Below, in pieces: positions 31,570-40,315 of a DNA stretch of 64,000 bases. The translations under genes and the position numbers were made by a program. Under the pieces are notes generated by a model. The model was not told the origin of the DNA and did no database searches. It worked only from the letters and a program-made list of their open reading frames with translations. Positions within the stretch are counted from its first letter, which is position 1; every line of letters starts with the position of its first letter. Source of the stretch: Ramlibacter ginsenosidimutans (GTDB lineage Bacteria > Pseudomonadota > Gammaproteobacteria > Burkholderiales > Burkholderiaceae_C); contig NZ_JAEPWM010000001.1 in NCBI RefSeq assembly GCF_016654015.1, positions 1 through 64,000 on the forward strand, in the 5' to 3' direction.

Positions 31570-33075
31570 GTGAACCTTCCCGTCTTCGCCCTTCCGCCCG
31601 TGCCGCCGCAATCCATCGCCAGTCCGCGCGACGAAGCCGCATTGGCGCGGCTCGCGCGCGACGCCCGCGCGCAGCTCGCGCGGCTGAACTATCCACCCGC
31701 GAACTGGGTGCCGCCGGCGACCGCGCCCGACGGCACGTCGGTCGTCGACGTGCTCGTAGCCGGCGCCGGCATGTGCGGGCAGACCGCGGGCTACGCCTTG
31801 CTGCGCGAAGGCATCGCGAACCTGCGCGTCGTCGACCGCGCGGCGCGCGGCGACGAAGGGCCGTGGAGCACCTACGCGCGCATGCTCACGCTGCGCAGTC
31901 CCAAGCACCTCACCGGGCCCGACCTCGGCGTGCCCGCCCTCACCTTCCGGGCCTGGTACGAGGCGCAGCACGGCGAGGAGGGTTGGACCGCATTGCACAA
32001 GGTCGGCCGCATCGACTGGCGCGACTACCTGCTGTGGGTGCGCGAGACCGTGGGCCTGCCCGTGGACAACGGCGTCACCCTGCTGTCGATCGATGACGAG
32101 GGCAGCCTGTTGCGCGCGCGCCTGCAGTCGGCGCAGGGCGAAGAGACCGTGTGGGCGCGCAAGATCGTACTGGCCCTCGGCCGCGACGGCAGCGGCGCGC
32201 CGCGCTGGCCAGCGTTCCCTTCCTTGCGGCGCGACGACCCGCACGCGGCGGGCCGCGTCTTCCATTCCGCCGACGCGATCGACTTCGAAGCGCTGCGCGG
32301 CCGGCGCGTCGCCGTGCTCGGCGCCGGCGCGTCCGCGTTCGACAACGCCGCCTGCGCGCTGGAAGCGGGCGCGCGCGTGGAGCTGTTCGCGCGGCGGCCC
32401 TTCCTGCCGCAGGTGAACAAGAGCAAGTGGACGGCCTTCGCCGGCTTCTTCCGCGGCTTCGAGGCGCTGGACGACGCCCGCAAGTGGCGCTTCTATACCT
32501 ACATCTTCGAGGAGCAGGTGCCGCCGCCCTGGGAGACGGTGCGACGCTGCGATGCGCACGCCGGCTTCGCCTTGCACCTGGCGACGCCCTGGACCGACGT
32601 GCGCCCGCAAGCCGACGGCGTGCTGGTCACGACGTCCGCGGGCACCGAGCGCTTCGACGCCGTGATCTTCGGCACGGGCTTCGACGTGGACCTGCTGGAG
32701 CGGCCGGAGCTCGCGCGCTACGCCGGCGCCATCGACACCTGGGCGCGGCACGTGCCGGCGGACCAGGCGCAGCGGCACGCGGAGTCCGCGCGCTTCCCTT
32801 ATCTCGGCAACGGCTTTGAGCTGCGAGCGACGGGAGAGGAGCATCGCGCTGCGCTCGCCAACCTGCACCTGTTCAACTGGGGCAGCACCTTGAGCCACGG
32901 CGCGCTCGCGGGCGACATCCCGGGGCTCGCCATCGGCGCGAGCCGGCTCGCGCACGCGATCGCCCGGGACCTGTTCGTCGCCGATGCGGACCTGCACTGG
33001 GAGCGCCTGCAGGCGCTGGAAGAGCCCGAGCTGCTGCCGACGAAGTGGTACGTGCCGCCGGCGGACCGCTGCTGA
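31570..33075 (+). CDS. FAD/NAD(P)-binding flavoprotein, monooxygenase-like
   Basis: About 501 residues. Two Rossmann motifs are visible: GAGMCG at 65-70 for FAD and VLGAGASAFDNA near 255 for NAD(P). The order and the ALGRDG and FGTGFDVD segments resemble flavin-containing monooxygenases and related lysine/ornithine hydroxylases. The substrate cannot be told from sequence. The start is a GTG at 31570 that avoids overlap with the divergent isomerase gene; an in-frame ATG at 31516 would overlap it by 37 bases. Confidence 0.75.
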   Translation: MNLPVFALPPVPPQSIASPRDEAALARLARDARAQLARLNYPPANWVPPATAPDGTSVVDVLVAGAGMCGQTAGYALLREGIANLRVVDRAARGDEGPWSTYARMLTLRSPKHLTGPDLGVPALTFRAWYEAQHGEEGWTALHKVGRIDWRDYLLWVRETVGLPVDNGVTLLSIDDEGSLLRARLQSAQGEETVWARKIVLALGRDGSGAPRWPAFPSLRRDDPHAAGRVFHSADAIDFEALRGRRVAVLGAGASAFDNAACALEAGARVELFARRPFLPQVNKSKWTAFAGFFRGFEALDDARKWRFYTYIFEEQVPPPWETVRRCDAHAGFALHLATPWTDVRPQADGVLVTTSAGTERFDAVIFGTGFDVDLLERPELARYAGAIDTWARHVPADQAQRHAESARFPYLGNGFELRATGEEHRAALANLHLFNWGSTLSHGALAGDIPGLAIGASRLAHAIARDLFVADADLHWERLQALEEPELLPTKWYVPPADRC

Positions 33076-33120
33076 AGTCCCCTGCCGGCGCGGGCGGCAC
33101 GGGACGCGCGGACGGCCGGC

Positions 33121-34122
33121 TCAGTCGATGTGGATCTTCGCCGCCTTCACCACCTCCGCCCACTTGAGGCGGTTGGCGTGCACGGTCTGGCGGAACTGCT
33201 CCGGCGTCTCCAGCCGGATCGTGTTACCGGCGCTTTCCAGCTTCACGCGCACCTCGGGGTCCTGCAGCACCTGGCGCACCGCGGCGTTGATCTTCGCGAC
33301 GATCGCCGGGTCCGTATTCTTCGGTGCGAACAGCGCGAACCAGGTCGACGAATCGAAACCCTGCGTGCCGGGGATGCCGCTTTCGCCGATGGTCGGGACC
33401 TCCTGGATCGCCGCGACGCGCTTGGCCGTCGTCACGCCCAGCAGGCGCACCTTGCCCGCCTTGTACTGGCCCAGCACCGTCTGCACCTGGTTCATGATGC
33501 AGCAGGCCTCGCCCTTCAGCACGCCTTGCATGGCCTCCGGGCCGCCCTTGTAAGGCACGTGCACCATGTCCAGGCCCAGCTTCGAGTTGAGTTCGGCGAA
33601 AGCCATGTGGGTGCCCGTGCCGTTGCCGGTGGACGCGTAGTTGTACTTGCCGGGATTCGCGCGCACCAGGTCGACGAACTCCTTGAAGGTCTTCACGTTC
33701 ATCACGTCGGGATTGATCGTGAGCACGTTGGAGACATCCAGGATCGGCGTCACCGGCACGAAGTCCGCTTCCACGTCGAAGGGCAGTTTCTTGTAGAGCG
33801 CGGCGTTGCTGCCGTGCGTGGCGGCCGTCCCGAACACCAGCGTGTACCCGTCCGGCCTGGCGCGCGACACGTATTCGAGCGCGACGTTGCCGGCGGCGCC
33901 GACCTTGTAGTCGATGATCACCGGCTGCCCCAGCACCTTGCCGAGCGGGTCCTGCAGGATCCGCCCCACCACGTCCACGCCCGAACCGGGCGGAAAGGTC
34001 ATCACGATGGTGACGGGCTGCTGCGGCCAGGCAGCGGGCCCCTGCGCTTGCGCGAGCGGGGCCAGGGCCAGGGCGGCGAGCGCGGCGACGAAGGCGCGGC
34101 GCAGGAACGAGGGGGTGGTCAC
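33121..34122 (-). CDS. Tripartite tricarboxylate transporter receptor (Bug family), orphan 1
   Basis: Periplasmic solute-binding protein of 333 residues. A signal peptide with the cleavage region LAPLAQAQG is followed by the Bug-family pattern: FPPGSGVDVVGRIL, the pyrrolidone motif GAAGNVALEYVSRARPDGY, and VPYKGGPEAM. Such receptors bind carboxylates and are greatly expanded in Burkholderiales, usually without adjacent TctA/TctB permease genes, as here. The GTG at 34122 has AGGAG eight bases upstream and starts the signal peptide; the upstream ATG does not. Confidence 0.88.
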   Translation of the reverse strand: MTTPSFLRRAFVAALAALALAPLAQAQGPAAWPQQPVTIVMTFPPGSGVDVVGRILQDPLGKVLGQPVIIDYKVGAAGNVALEYVSRARPDGYTLVFGTAATHGSNAALYKKLPFDVEADFVPVTPILDVSNVLTINPDVMNVKTFKEFVDLVRANPGKYNYASTGNGTGTHMAFAELNSKLGLDMVHVPYKGGPEAMQGVLKGEACCIMNQVQTVLGQYKAGKVRLLGVTTAKRVAAIQEVPTIGESGIPGTQGFDSSTWFALFAPKNTDPAIVAKINAAVRQVLQDPEVRVKLESAGNTIRLETPEQFRQTVHANRLKWAEVVKAAKIHID

Positions 34123-34229
34123 GCGGAGTACTCCTGAAAGGGGCGACCGCGCATTGTGGCAAGCCCCATGCCTTCTTTCCAGCATGAGCTTATGCTGCGC
34201 GCTTCCCCGCAAGACCCCTCCGCAACACC

Positions 34230-34769
34230 ATGCGCATTCCCGACTGGACTCCCGAACGCAAGCCGCAACCGCAGGACCTGGTGCAGGCCATCCTGGAACG
34301 CCGCGGCGGCCAGCTGATCAACCTGGACCGCGCCCTGCTCTGGAGCGAACCGCTCGCCCGCGGCTGGAACACCTACCTGAAGGCGGTGCGCACCGGCCTC
34401 GGCGCGAGCCGGCAGTTGCGCGAGATCGGCATCTGCACGGTGGCCCTGATCACCGGCGCGGCCTACGAGTACCACCACCACGCCCCGGACTACCTCGCCG
34501 CCGGCGGCACGCAGGCGAGCCTGGACGCGCTGCAGGCCTACGTGCAAGGCGGCGCCCGTGGCGAGCCCTCCGGCCTCGCGGGCGACGAAGCCCTGGTCGT
34601 GCAATACGCGGCGCAGATGACGCGTGACGTCAAGGTCGAGGACGCGGTCTTCGCCCGGATGCAGCAGCGATTCGAGACGACCGAACTGGTGGAGATCACC
34701 TCCGCGATCGCCACCTACAACATGGTGGCGCGCTTCCTCGTCGCACTCGGCGTGAGCCCCGAGTCCTGA
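34230..34769 (+). CDS. Carboxymuconolactone decarboxylase / AhpD-like protein
   Basis: 179 residues of the all-helical AhpD-like fold. The core LREIGICTVALITGAAYEYHHH matches the CMD family, but the CxxC redox pair of peroxidase-type AhpD is absent (a single Cys, in GICTVA). It is therefore more likely the non-redox kind. It is flanked by two divergent or convergent Bug receptor genes, which may hint at an aromatic or lactone catabolic role. Physiological substrate unknown. Confidence 0.8.
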   Translation: MRIPDWTPERKPQPQDLVQAILERRGGQLINLDRALLWSEPLARGWNTYLKAVRTGLGASRQLREIGICTVALITGAAYEYHHHAPDYLAAGGTQASLDALQAYVQGGARGEPSGLAGDEALVVQYAAQMTRDVKVEDAVFARMQQRFETTELVEITSAIATYNMVARFLVALGVSPES

Positions 34770-34787
34770 GGACGCAGCGGGCGGAGC

Positions 34788-35759
34788 TCACTCCGCCTTG
34801 ATGTTGTTCTCCTTCACCACGCGCGCCCAGGTATCGAGCTGCTTGTCGATGAAGGTGCGCGCGGTTTCCGGCGAGCCGCCCACGACCGTGATGCCCTGCT
34901 GCTCCAGCCGGTGCGCGATGTCGGGGACCTTCAGCGCCTTGTTGATCTCCTCGTTCATGCGCTTCACCACCTCCGGCGGCGCCTTCGCGGAGGCGAGCAC
35001 GGCCCACCAGGTCGGCGCGTCGAACGCCGGGAAGCCGCTTTCGGCCACCGTCGGCACGTCGGGCAGTTCGGGCGAGCGCTTGCTGGTGGTGACGGCCAGC
35101 GGCCGCAGGCGCTTGCTGTCGATGTGCGGCTTGGTGACGAACACCGAGGCGATCGAAAGCGGCACGTGGCCCGCCACGACGTCCTGCATCAGCGGGCCGC
35201 CGCCCTTGTAGGGCACGTGCGTCATCTCCAGGTGGCCGTCCTTCGCGAGCAGGGTCATCGCCAGGTGGCCCAGGCTGCCCGAACCGATGGTGCCGAAGCT
35301 CACGTTCTTGTTTGCCTTGGCCGCCGCCACGACGTCGGCGAAGGTCTTGTACTCGGAGTTCGCCGGCGTGGCGATCACCATCGGCGAGGTGCCGATCAGG
35401 ATGACCGGCGCCAGGTCCTTCTTCGTGTCGTACGAGAGATTCGGGATCAGCGACTGGTTGACGCCGTGCGTGTCGAACACGACCGCGAAGCTGTAGCCGT
35501 CGCCACCGCCGTGCGCGACGGCTGCCGTGCCTATGGTGCCGGAGGCGCCGCCCTTGTTCTCCACGATGACCGTCTGCCCGAGCTGCTGCGTGAGCTGCGG
35601 CGCCAGGATGCGCGCCACCTGGTCCACCGAGCCGCCGGGCGGGAACACCGCGACCAGCCGGATGGGGCCGCGCTTGGGCCAGTCGCCCACCTGGGCGTGG
35701 GCCGGGACGACAGCGCAGGCGGCGAGCGCCAGCGCGAGGAAGGTTCTGCGGGTGTTCAT
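34788..35759 (-). CDS. Tripartite tricarboxylate transporter receptor (Bug family), orphan 2
   Basis: 323 residues. A signal peptide (TFLALALAACAVVPAHAQ) is followed by the Bug pattern VFPPGGSVDQVARIL, GASGTIGTAAVAHGGGDGYSF and VPYKGGGPLMQDV. It resembles the receptor at 33121-34122 in layout but is clearly diverged. The ATG at 35759 is chosen over one ten codons upstream because it starts with MNTRRTFL, a normal signal-peptide head. No permease genes adjoin it. Confidence 0.88.
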   Translation of the reverse strand: MNTRRTFLALALAACAVVPAHAQVGDWPKRGPIRLVAVFPPGGSVDQVARILAPQLTQQLGQTVIVENKGGASGTIGTAAVAHGGGDGYSFAVVFDTHGVNQSLIPNLSYDTKKDLAPVILIGTSPMVIATPANSEYKTFADVVAAAKANKNVSFGTIGSGSLGHLAMTLLAKDGHLEMTHVPYKGGGPLMQDVVAGHVPLSIASVFVTKPHIDSKRLRPLAVTTSKRSPELPDVPTVAESGFPAFDAPTWWAVLASAKAPPEVVKRMNEEINKALKVPDIAHRLEQQGITVVGGSPETARTFIDKQLDTWARVVKENNIKAE

Positions 35760-35787
35760 GCGCCTCCAGCGTGATGTAATCGAGCGC

Positions 35788-37422
35788 ATGGTAAGAGCCA
35801 GCCAGCTTCTGCATGCTCAGCGTGAACCCGCAGTGCCGCGCCCCGCCGCGACCGTCCTGCTGCTGCGGGATGCGCCCGGCGGCATCGAAGTGCTGATGAC
35901 GCGCCGCTCCGCGACGGCGAGCTTCGCGCCCGGCGCCTACGTCTTTCCCGGCGGCGGCATCGACGCTGGCGACGCGCAGGCGGCCGACACCGCGGCCCGC
36001 CGCCCCACGCAGCAGGACGCGCACTTCGTCGCCGCCATTGCCGCGATCCGCGAGAGCTTCGAGGAGCTGGGCGTGCTGCTGGCGCACCGGGCGGACGGCC
36101 GCCCCGCGGACGCATCCGACATCGCTGCCCTGGATCGCCACCAGCCCTTCGTGGCGCAGTGCCGCGCGCGCGGCCTGACCCTCGCGGCCGACGAGGTGTT
36201 CGTGCTCGCGCACTGGATCACCGACCGCGACCTGCCGCGGCGCTTCGACGTGCCCTTCCTGGTGGCGCGCATGCCGCAAGGCCAGTCGCCGGTGGCCGAC
36301 GAGGCGGAGCAGTTCGAGCCCGTGTGGGTGCGCCCTGCGGACGCGCTCGCGCGCCACGAGGCCGGCCAGTTCTTCATGATCTTCCCGACCATCCGCACGC
36401 TCCAGCGGCTGGCGAAGCTCGATGACGTCGCCGCCGTGCTGGCCGCCTGCGCGGGCGAGCAGCCCCTGTGGACCAGTTCGCCGCGCGCAGGCTGGGTGAA
36501 AGGCGCCGAGACGCGCTTCATGGAGCACGAGATGCCTTACGGCGAGCTCGCGCTGGTGAGTCCGGACGGCCAGATCGTGCACCACCTCGACTGGCAAACC
36601 GAGCAACCGGTGGCGCTGCTGAAGAACGTGATGCGCATGACGGCGCCCAATCCCGGCGTGATGACCGGGCCCGGCACCAACAGCTACATCGTGGGCGACC
36701 CGCACACCGGCTACATCGTGATCGACCCCGGTCCGGAAGACGCGGAGCACCAGCAGAAACTCTGGCGCGCCACCCATGGCGACATCCGCATGATCGTGTG
36801 CACGCATTCGCACGCGGACCACTCGCCCGGCGCGCGGCCGCTGCAGGCGCTGTGCGCGCAGCGACCGCCCATCCTGGGCCTCGCCTCGGCGCCCACCGCG
36901 CGCCCGGCAAGCGCGTTCACGCCCGACCGCGCACTGGCCGACGGCGAGGTGCTCACGCTCGCGGGCGGCGGCACCACGCACAGCCTCCAGGTGATGCACA
37001 CCCCGGGACACGCGGCCAACCACCTGTGCCTGGTGTTGATGGAAGACGGCCTGCTCTTCTCGGGCGACCACATCCTCAACGGCAGCACCACGGTGGTCGA
37101 TCCGCCCGACGGCGACATGACGGCCTACCTCGACTCGCTCGATCGCCTGTCCGCCGCGTGTGAACAAGTTGGCATCGACTTCATTCTTCCGGCGCACGGT
37201 CACGTGCTCGGTTTCGCCAGCCAGGCGATCGCGCACCTGAAGGCGCACCGGCTGCAGCGCGAGGCACGCATCGTCGCTGCCATGCGCCAGCGGCCGCACG
37301 GCACGCTGGAGGATTGGGTCGAACTCGCCTATGCCGACGTGCCGCCGCGCATGTGGCCGCTCGCCCAGCGCTCGCTGCTGGCGCACGTACAACGGATCGA
37401 GGCCTTGCAACTGGCCGGATAG
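35788..37422 (+). CDS. Nudix hydrolase - metallo-beta-lactamase fusion protein
   Basis: 544 residues with two domains. The N-terminal Nudix-like region (about 15-230) keeps VFPGGGIDAGD and RESFEELGVL (88-97), but the spacing between the Gly and the RExxEE is longer than the standard Nudix box. The C-terminal MBL domain (about 285-520) has the zinc motif THSHADH at 339-345 and HTPGHAANHLCL, resembling the LACTB2/RNase Z group. This fusion recurs in Burkholderiales as far as I recall. A role in hydrolysis of CoA, nucleotide or RNA substrates is possible but unproven. Confidence 0.83.
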   Translation: MVRASQLLHAQREPAVPRPAATVLLLRDAPGGIEVLMTRRSATASFAPGAYVFPGGGIDAGDAQAADTAARRPTQQDAHFVAAIAAIRESFEELGVLLAHRADGRPADASDIAALDRHQPFVAQCRARGLTLAADEVFVLAHWITDRDLPRRFDVPFLVARMPQGQSPVADEAEQFEPVWVRPADALARHEAGQFFMIFPTIRTLQRLAKLDDVAAVLAACAGEQPLWTSSPRAGWVKGAETRFMEHEMPYGELALVSPDGQIVHHLDWQTEQPVALLKNVMRMTAPNPGVMTGPGTNSYIVGDPHTGYIVIDPGPEDAEHQQKLWRATHGDIRMIVCTHSHADHSPGARPLQALCAQRPPILGLASAPTARPASAFTPDRALADGEVLTLAGGGTTHSLQVMHTPGHAANHLCLVLMEDGLLFSGDHILNGSTTVVDPPDGDMTAYLDSLDRLSAACEQVGIDFILPAHGHVLGFASQAIAHLKAHRLQREARIVAAMRQRPHGTLEDWVELAYADVPPRMWPLAQRSLLAHVQRIEALQLAG

Positions 37423-37466
37423 CGCACCCGAAAGTACACTGCTCCCAGGCTCCTGGAGGAGATGGG

Positions 37467-38660
37467 ATGCAGCAAAAGACAAACGCGGCGAACCGCGGCA
37501 TCGATGCCTATCCGCTGGAATTCAGCGGCTCGGGTGGCGAGTACTTCCGCCTGTGGTTCGTCAACCTGCTGCTGACGGTGCTCACGCTCGGCTTCTACAC
37601 GCCGCTGGCACGCCGGCGCACCGCGCAGTACTTCTATGGCCATACGCTGGTGGCGGACAGCCCGCTGGAGTTCACCGCGCAGGGCCGGCGCATGCTGCTC
37701 GGCTTCGTTCTGTTCGTGGCGTTGTACGTGGCGCTGAAGATCGCCGCGCAGACCGGGCAGAACCGCATGGTCGCCGTGCTGATGCTGGGCGGCGCCGCGC
37801 TCGCGCCTTACTTCTGGGGCAGCGCGATGCGCTTCCGCTTCAACGCGACGCGCTGGCGCGGCGTGCGCCTGCAGTTCACGGCGAGCTGGGGCGAGGTGTA
37901 CCGCGCGAGCCTGCCGGCCTTCGTCTTCTCCGTCGCGTGGATCGGCGGGATCACGGAGATCGAGGTCCTGGTCGGCAAGGGCAAGAGCGGCTCGCCCACG
38001 GCGACGGGATTCGCGATCGCAGCCGCCGTGGTGGCGGTCGTGGTGAGCGTGCTGTGCGCGATCCGCCTCGAATACAACTACAAGAGCCTGATGGTGGCGC
38101 GCGGCCGCATCGGCGGCCAGCCCGGTCGCTGGAAGCCGCGCTTCCTCGATTTCGTCGGCATCTGGATGGCGACCGTGGGCGTCTTCCTCGGTGTCGTGCT
38201 GCTGGTGGGCGTGGCGATCGCGGCGACCCTGGGCGGCTCCTTCGCGCTGATGAAGCGCACGCACCCGGCCGGCGTGGCCGCCGTGCTGATGGCAGCCGCC
38301 ATCGGGGTCGCCGTGCTGTTCCTGCTGTTCCTCGCCTCGGCGCCGGCGCGTGCCTACCGGGAGGCGCGCATGTTCAAGCTGGTGTGGAGCAACATCGGCG
38401 TGAGCCAGGTCGCGCGCTTCAAGTGCAGGCTGCGGCCCTGGCGCTTCGTCGGCCTGCGGGTGAAGAACGTGCTGCTCACGGTGCTGACGCTGGGCTTCTA
38501 CCGGCCGTTCGCGCGCGTGAGCGAGTACCGCATGAAGTGCACGTCGGTCACCCTGCACGTGAAGGGCAGCCTGGACCAGCTCGCCGGCCAGCTGGCCCGC
38601 GAAGAGCTGGCCGTCGGCGATGCGCTCGCCGATGTGGTGGGCCTGGAGCTCGTGGGTTGA
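37467..38660 (+). CDS. DUF898 (YjgN-like) multi-pass membrane protein
   Basis: 397 residues with about seven hydrophobic segments. The motif LLLTVLTLGFYTPLARRRTAQYF near the N-terminus recurs near the C-terminus as VLLTVLTLGFYRPFARVSEYR, showing an internal duplication typical of the family. GGAGGAG five bases before the ATG at 37467 fixes the start. It is followed after seven bases by the M48 peptidase gene, an adjacency seen for yjgN-like genes elsewhere. Function unknown. Confidence 0.85.
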   Translation: MQQKTNAANRGIDAYPLEFSGSGGEYFRLWFVNLLLTVLTLGFYTPLARRRTAQYFYGHTLVADSPLEFTAQGRRMLLGFVLFVALYVALKIAAQTGQNRMVAVLMLGGAALAPYFWGSAMRFRFNATRWRGVRLQFTASWGEVYRASLPAFVFSVAWIGGITEIEVLVGKGKSGSPTATGFAIAAAVVAVVVSVLCAIRLEYNYKSLMVARGRIGGQPGRWKPRFLDFVGIWMATVGVFLGVVLLVGVAIAATLGGSFALMKRTHPAGVAAVLMAAAIGVAVLFLLFLASAPARAYREARMFKLVWSNIGVSQVARFKCRLRPWRFVGLRVKNVLLTVLTLGFYRPFARVSEYRMKCTSVTLHVKGSLDQLAGQLAREELAVGDALADVVGLELVG

Positions 38661-38667
38661 TGCACGC

Positions 38668-39741
38668 ATGACGCAGGCGCTGGCGGGCCGCTGGTTCGAC
38701 GGACGCAGCAGCGCTGCGCGCGCGGTGCAGGTCCGCCTGCACTCCGCGCCGCGCGGCCCCTCGCTCGCACTGCAGGCCACGGACGGCGAGTCGCTGGTCC
38801 TCAGCCACGCGCAGGTGCGCTGGCCCGAGCAGTGGAGCGCGCGCCGCCTGCCCAGGCGCGTGCTCGTGGACCTCGGCGCGCGCGGCAGCCTGGAGATCGA
38901 CGATGCCGCGGGCTGGCAGCAGGCGCTCGCCGCTTCCGGCCACAAGGCCTCGGTCGCGCAGCGCATGCAGACGCGCTGGAGCAGCTTCGCACTGGCGCTG
39001 CTGGCCGTCGCCGCGATCGCGCTCGCGTTCTATCGCTGGGGCACGCCCTGGGCCGCGACGCAACTCACGCGCGAGGTCCCGCTCGCATGGGAGACCAGCC
39101 TGGCCGAGCGAGCGCTGCACGACCTGGACGCGCGCATGCTCCGGCCGACCCAGTTGCCGGCGCAGCGCCAGGCCGCGCTGCGCGCGCGTTTCGCCGCGCT
39201 GGCGGCCGCCGTGCCCGCGGACCTGCGCCGCTATCCAGGCTACCAGCCGCAACTGGTGCTGCAGTTCCGCCGCGGCATGCCTGCCAACGCCTTCGCGCTG
39301 CCGGGCGGCACCATCGTCATGACCGATGCCATCGTGGAGCTCGCCGACCGCGAGCACCTGGGCGACGATGCGCTGGCGGGCGTGCTCGCGCACGAGATGG
39401 GCCACGTGTTCCACCGGCACACGACGCGCGCGGTGGTGGAGCAAGGCGTGCTCAACGTGGGGCTGGGCCTCGCGCTCGGGGACGTGTCGTGGATCCTGTC
39501 CACCGGCGGCTCGCTGCTCACCGGGCTCGCCTATCGGCGCGAGCACGAAAGCGAGGCGGACTGCTTCGCCGCGGCGCTGATGGCGCGCACGGGCAGCGGC
39601 ACCACGCCCATGGCGGACCTGCTCATGAAGATCGACCAGGGGGCCGGCCCGGGCGCCGGCTTCGGCGAGCTCCTGAGCAGCCACCCGAACACGCCGCAGC
39701 GCGCGCAAGCGCTGCGGCACGCCGCGCCGTCCTGCCGCTGA
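38668..39741 (+). CDS. M48-family zinc metalloprotease, membrane-anchored
   Basis: 357 residues. A soluble N-terminal region of about 100 residues and one membrane segment (about 107-125, LALLAVAAIALAFY) precede the peptidase domain. The zinc motif HEMGH is at 242-246 and the third ligand lies in REHESEAD. This layout matches the BepA/LoiP-like M48 group rather than HtpX. It sits directly after the DUF898 gene and probably shares its transcript. Confidence 0.87.
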   Translation: MTQALAGRWFDGRSSAARAVQVRLHSAPRGPSLALQATDGESLVLSHAQVRWPEQWSARRLPRRVLVDLGARGSLEIDDAAGWQQALAASGHKASVAQRMQTRWSSFALALLAVAAIALAFYRWGTPWAATQLTREVPLAWETSLAERALHDLDARMLRPTQLPAQRQAALRARFAALAAAVPADLRRYPGYQPQLVLQFRRGMPANAFALPGGTIVMTDAIVELADREHLGDDALAGVLAHEMGHVFHRHTTRAVVEQGVLNVGLGLALGDVSWILSTGGSLLTGLAYRREHESEADCFAAALMARTGSGTTPMADLLMKIDQGAGPGAGFGELLSSHPNTPQRAQALRHAAPSCR

Positions 39742-39762
39742 GCGCGATCTGCGCCTTGCGGG

Positions 39763-39768
39763 GATAAT
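39763..39768 (+). promoter_or_regulatory. -10 element of rnpB
   Basis: GATAAT lies seven bases before the deduced 5' end of the RNase P RNA at 39775, the right distance for a sigma70 -10 box. No convincing -35 hexamer is visible 16-18 bases upstream, where the end of the M48 gene lies. Confidence 0.55.
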
Positions 39769-39774
39769 CGCGCC

Positions 39775-40171
39775 GTGAAGCACGCCAGGCCGTCGCTGGT
39801 GCAAGGGCCGAAAGGCCGCACTGGAGGAACGTCCGGACTGCACAGGGCAGCGTAGCAGGCAACACCTGTCCACCGTGAGGTGAGGATCAGAGCAACAGAG
39901 ACGAGTCGGGATGTCGCGTCGCGGCGGCGCAAGCCGCCGCAAAGCCCTTTCGGGGGTGAGCGGCAGACCGGGTGAAACGGGCAATCTCTACGCGCAGCAA
40001 TACCAAATAGGCCAGCGATGGAGGGCGGTTCGCCGTCCTCCGGATCCCGTGGCCCGCGGGCGGCTGGCGGGTAGGTAGCACCGAGCCGTGGGGGCGACTC
40101 CCGGCCCAGAAGAATGGCGGTCACGCCCGGGCAACCGGGCGCACAGAATCCGGCGTAACGGCGCGCTTCAC
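39775..40171 (+). ncRNA. rnpB: RNase P RNA, bacterial class A
   Basis: Catalytic RNA that trims the 5' leader of tRNA precursors. Conserved blocks occur in order: GAGGAACGTCCGGACT with CACAGGGCAG (CR-I), ACAGAGACGAGTC, GGGTGAAACGGGCAATC, CAAATAGGCCAGCGATG, GCGGGTAGGTAGC and the 3' CACAGAATCCGGC (CR-V). The 5' end GTGAAGCACGCC pairs with the 3' end GGCGCGCTTCAC to form helix P1, which sets the ends. No protein reading frame of note occupies the region. Confidence 0.95.
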
Positions 40172-40315
40172 ACTATTTTCCTGTCGGCGCTCAGGCTCGA
40201 GTCAGCCTGGAGACCGCCTGGGCACCGCACCCCCTGCGCATGCGCGGGCAATTGATTTTCATCAACGCCAACGCACATGGCAGGCGGAGAGTCCGATCCG
40301 CAACAAGGAGAAGCC

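Noticed and set aside
31516..31570. An ATG at 31516 as the start of the FAD/NAD(P)-binding flavoprotein
   Set aside because: It would overlap the start of the divergent isomerase gene by 37 bases and adds an unconserved head. The GTG at 31570 leaves a normal divergent gap.
37467..39741. Divergent or alternative genes on the minus strand opposite DUF898 and M48
   Set aside because: Long minus-strand frames exist here, but they are His/Arg/Gln-rich shadows without recognisable domains. The plus-strand genes have good Shine-Dalgarno sites and family motifs.
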